A DNA stretch of 22,668 nt from Sphingobacteriales bacterium (GTDB taxonomy: Bacteria > Bacteroidota > Bacteroidia > Chitinophagales > Chitinophagaceae). The translations under genes were made by a program, and so were the position numbers. Below, one piece after another: positions 22,541-22,668 of this stretch. The first letter of the stretch is position 1, and every line of letters starts with the position of its first letter. Location of the stretch: positions 1 to 22,668 of the forward strand of contig CANHUD010000008.1 of assembly GCA_947463665.1 (NCBI GenBank). The letters run 5' to 3'. Under the pieces are notes generated by a model that saw nothing but the letters and a program-made list of their open reading frames with translations, was not told the origin of the DNA and did no database searches.

Positions 22541-22668
22541 ATGCAATTCAACGCACTACAAATAGCCGGAATCATCAACGGGAAGGTAGAAGGCGACCCA
22601 AACGCTGCCGTTCATGATTTTGGCAAGATTGAAGAAGCCCGTAACGGCCAGCTTTCCTTCCTTGCCAA
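22541..22668 (+). CDS. lpxD: UDP-3-O-acylglucosamine N-acyltransferase, N-terminal fragment
   Basis: The gene is cut by the window end; 42 codons are visible from ATG 22541, starting MQFNALQIAGIINGKVEGD. The pattern 'f.a.qIA..i.G.veGdp...v..f.kIeea..g.lsFla' is the N-terminal uridine-binding domain of LpxD, which adds the second acyl chain in lipid A synthesis. The left-handed helix repeats that would confirm it lie beyond the window. It is 24 bp after the HD gene on the same strand. In Bacteroidota it is normally followed by lpxC/fabZ and lpxA. Confidence 0.88.
   Translation, partial: MQFNALQIAGIINGKVEGDPNAAVHDFGKIEEARNGQLSFLA

Noticed and set aside
1..22668. Mobile elements, CRISPR array or defence island
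   Set aside because: No transposase, integrase, regularly spaced repeats, restriction or toxin-like genes were seen; gene content and composition look like uniform core chromosome.

Overview
The window reads as core chromosome of a Bacteroidota bacterium, most likely from the Chitinophagales/Chitinophagaceae. The reasons are a PorX-type response regulator (a marker of type IX secretion lineages), repeated TAnnTTTG-type -7 boxes (sometimes with a TTG about 19-20 nt upstream), almost no Shine-Dalgarno sequences, several non-ATG starts, and Bacteroidota-style gene order. Assignment below phylum level is inference. I see no insertion sequences, prophage, CRISPR array or classical defence genes, and no gene-free stretch longer than about 160 bp.

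Layout. 1-3034: 3' end of pheT, a small coiled-coil protein, an 85-aa reverse-strand protein, zapA and rny (translation, division ring, RNA decay). 3136-6285: rplS with its own promoter and a strong terminator, then tatA, gatA and a lytic transglycosylase, tightly packed. 6256-11611 (reverse): relA/spoT, purA, an acidic low-complexity protein and pabB. purA and relA each have a -7 box. 11710-11791: tRNA-Leu(TAG). 11878-16286: protein quality control, namely trigger factor, two adjacent clpP paralogues and clpX, then a 57-codon small ORF. 16320-18357 (reverse): a conserved small unknown protein, a metallo-beta-lactamase-fold hydrolase and a membrane-anchored helix-hairpin-helix (ComEA-like) protein. 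18515-22668: a membrane-anchored nitrilase-fold enzyme convergent with porX, then a divergent HD phosphohydrolase gene and the start of lpxD.

How the genes fit together. Trigger factor, ClpP1, ClpP2 and ClpX form a folding and degradation block. The coiled-coil protein and ZapA look like a division-ring module. PorX (envelope/secretion stress regulator with a phosphodiesterase domain), an HD nucleotide hydrolase and lpxD (lipid A) form an envelope-linked cluster. RelA/SpoT and PurA are neighbours at a purine/(p)ppGpp control point.

The least understood pieces are the acidic protein whose C-terminus resembles an SSB tail, the signal-less protein resembling a type IX secretion C-terminal domain, the putatively periplasmic nitrilase, and the inverted repeat around the rplS promoter. 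None of these amounts to a demonstrated new system; they are leads.
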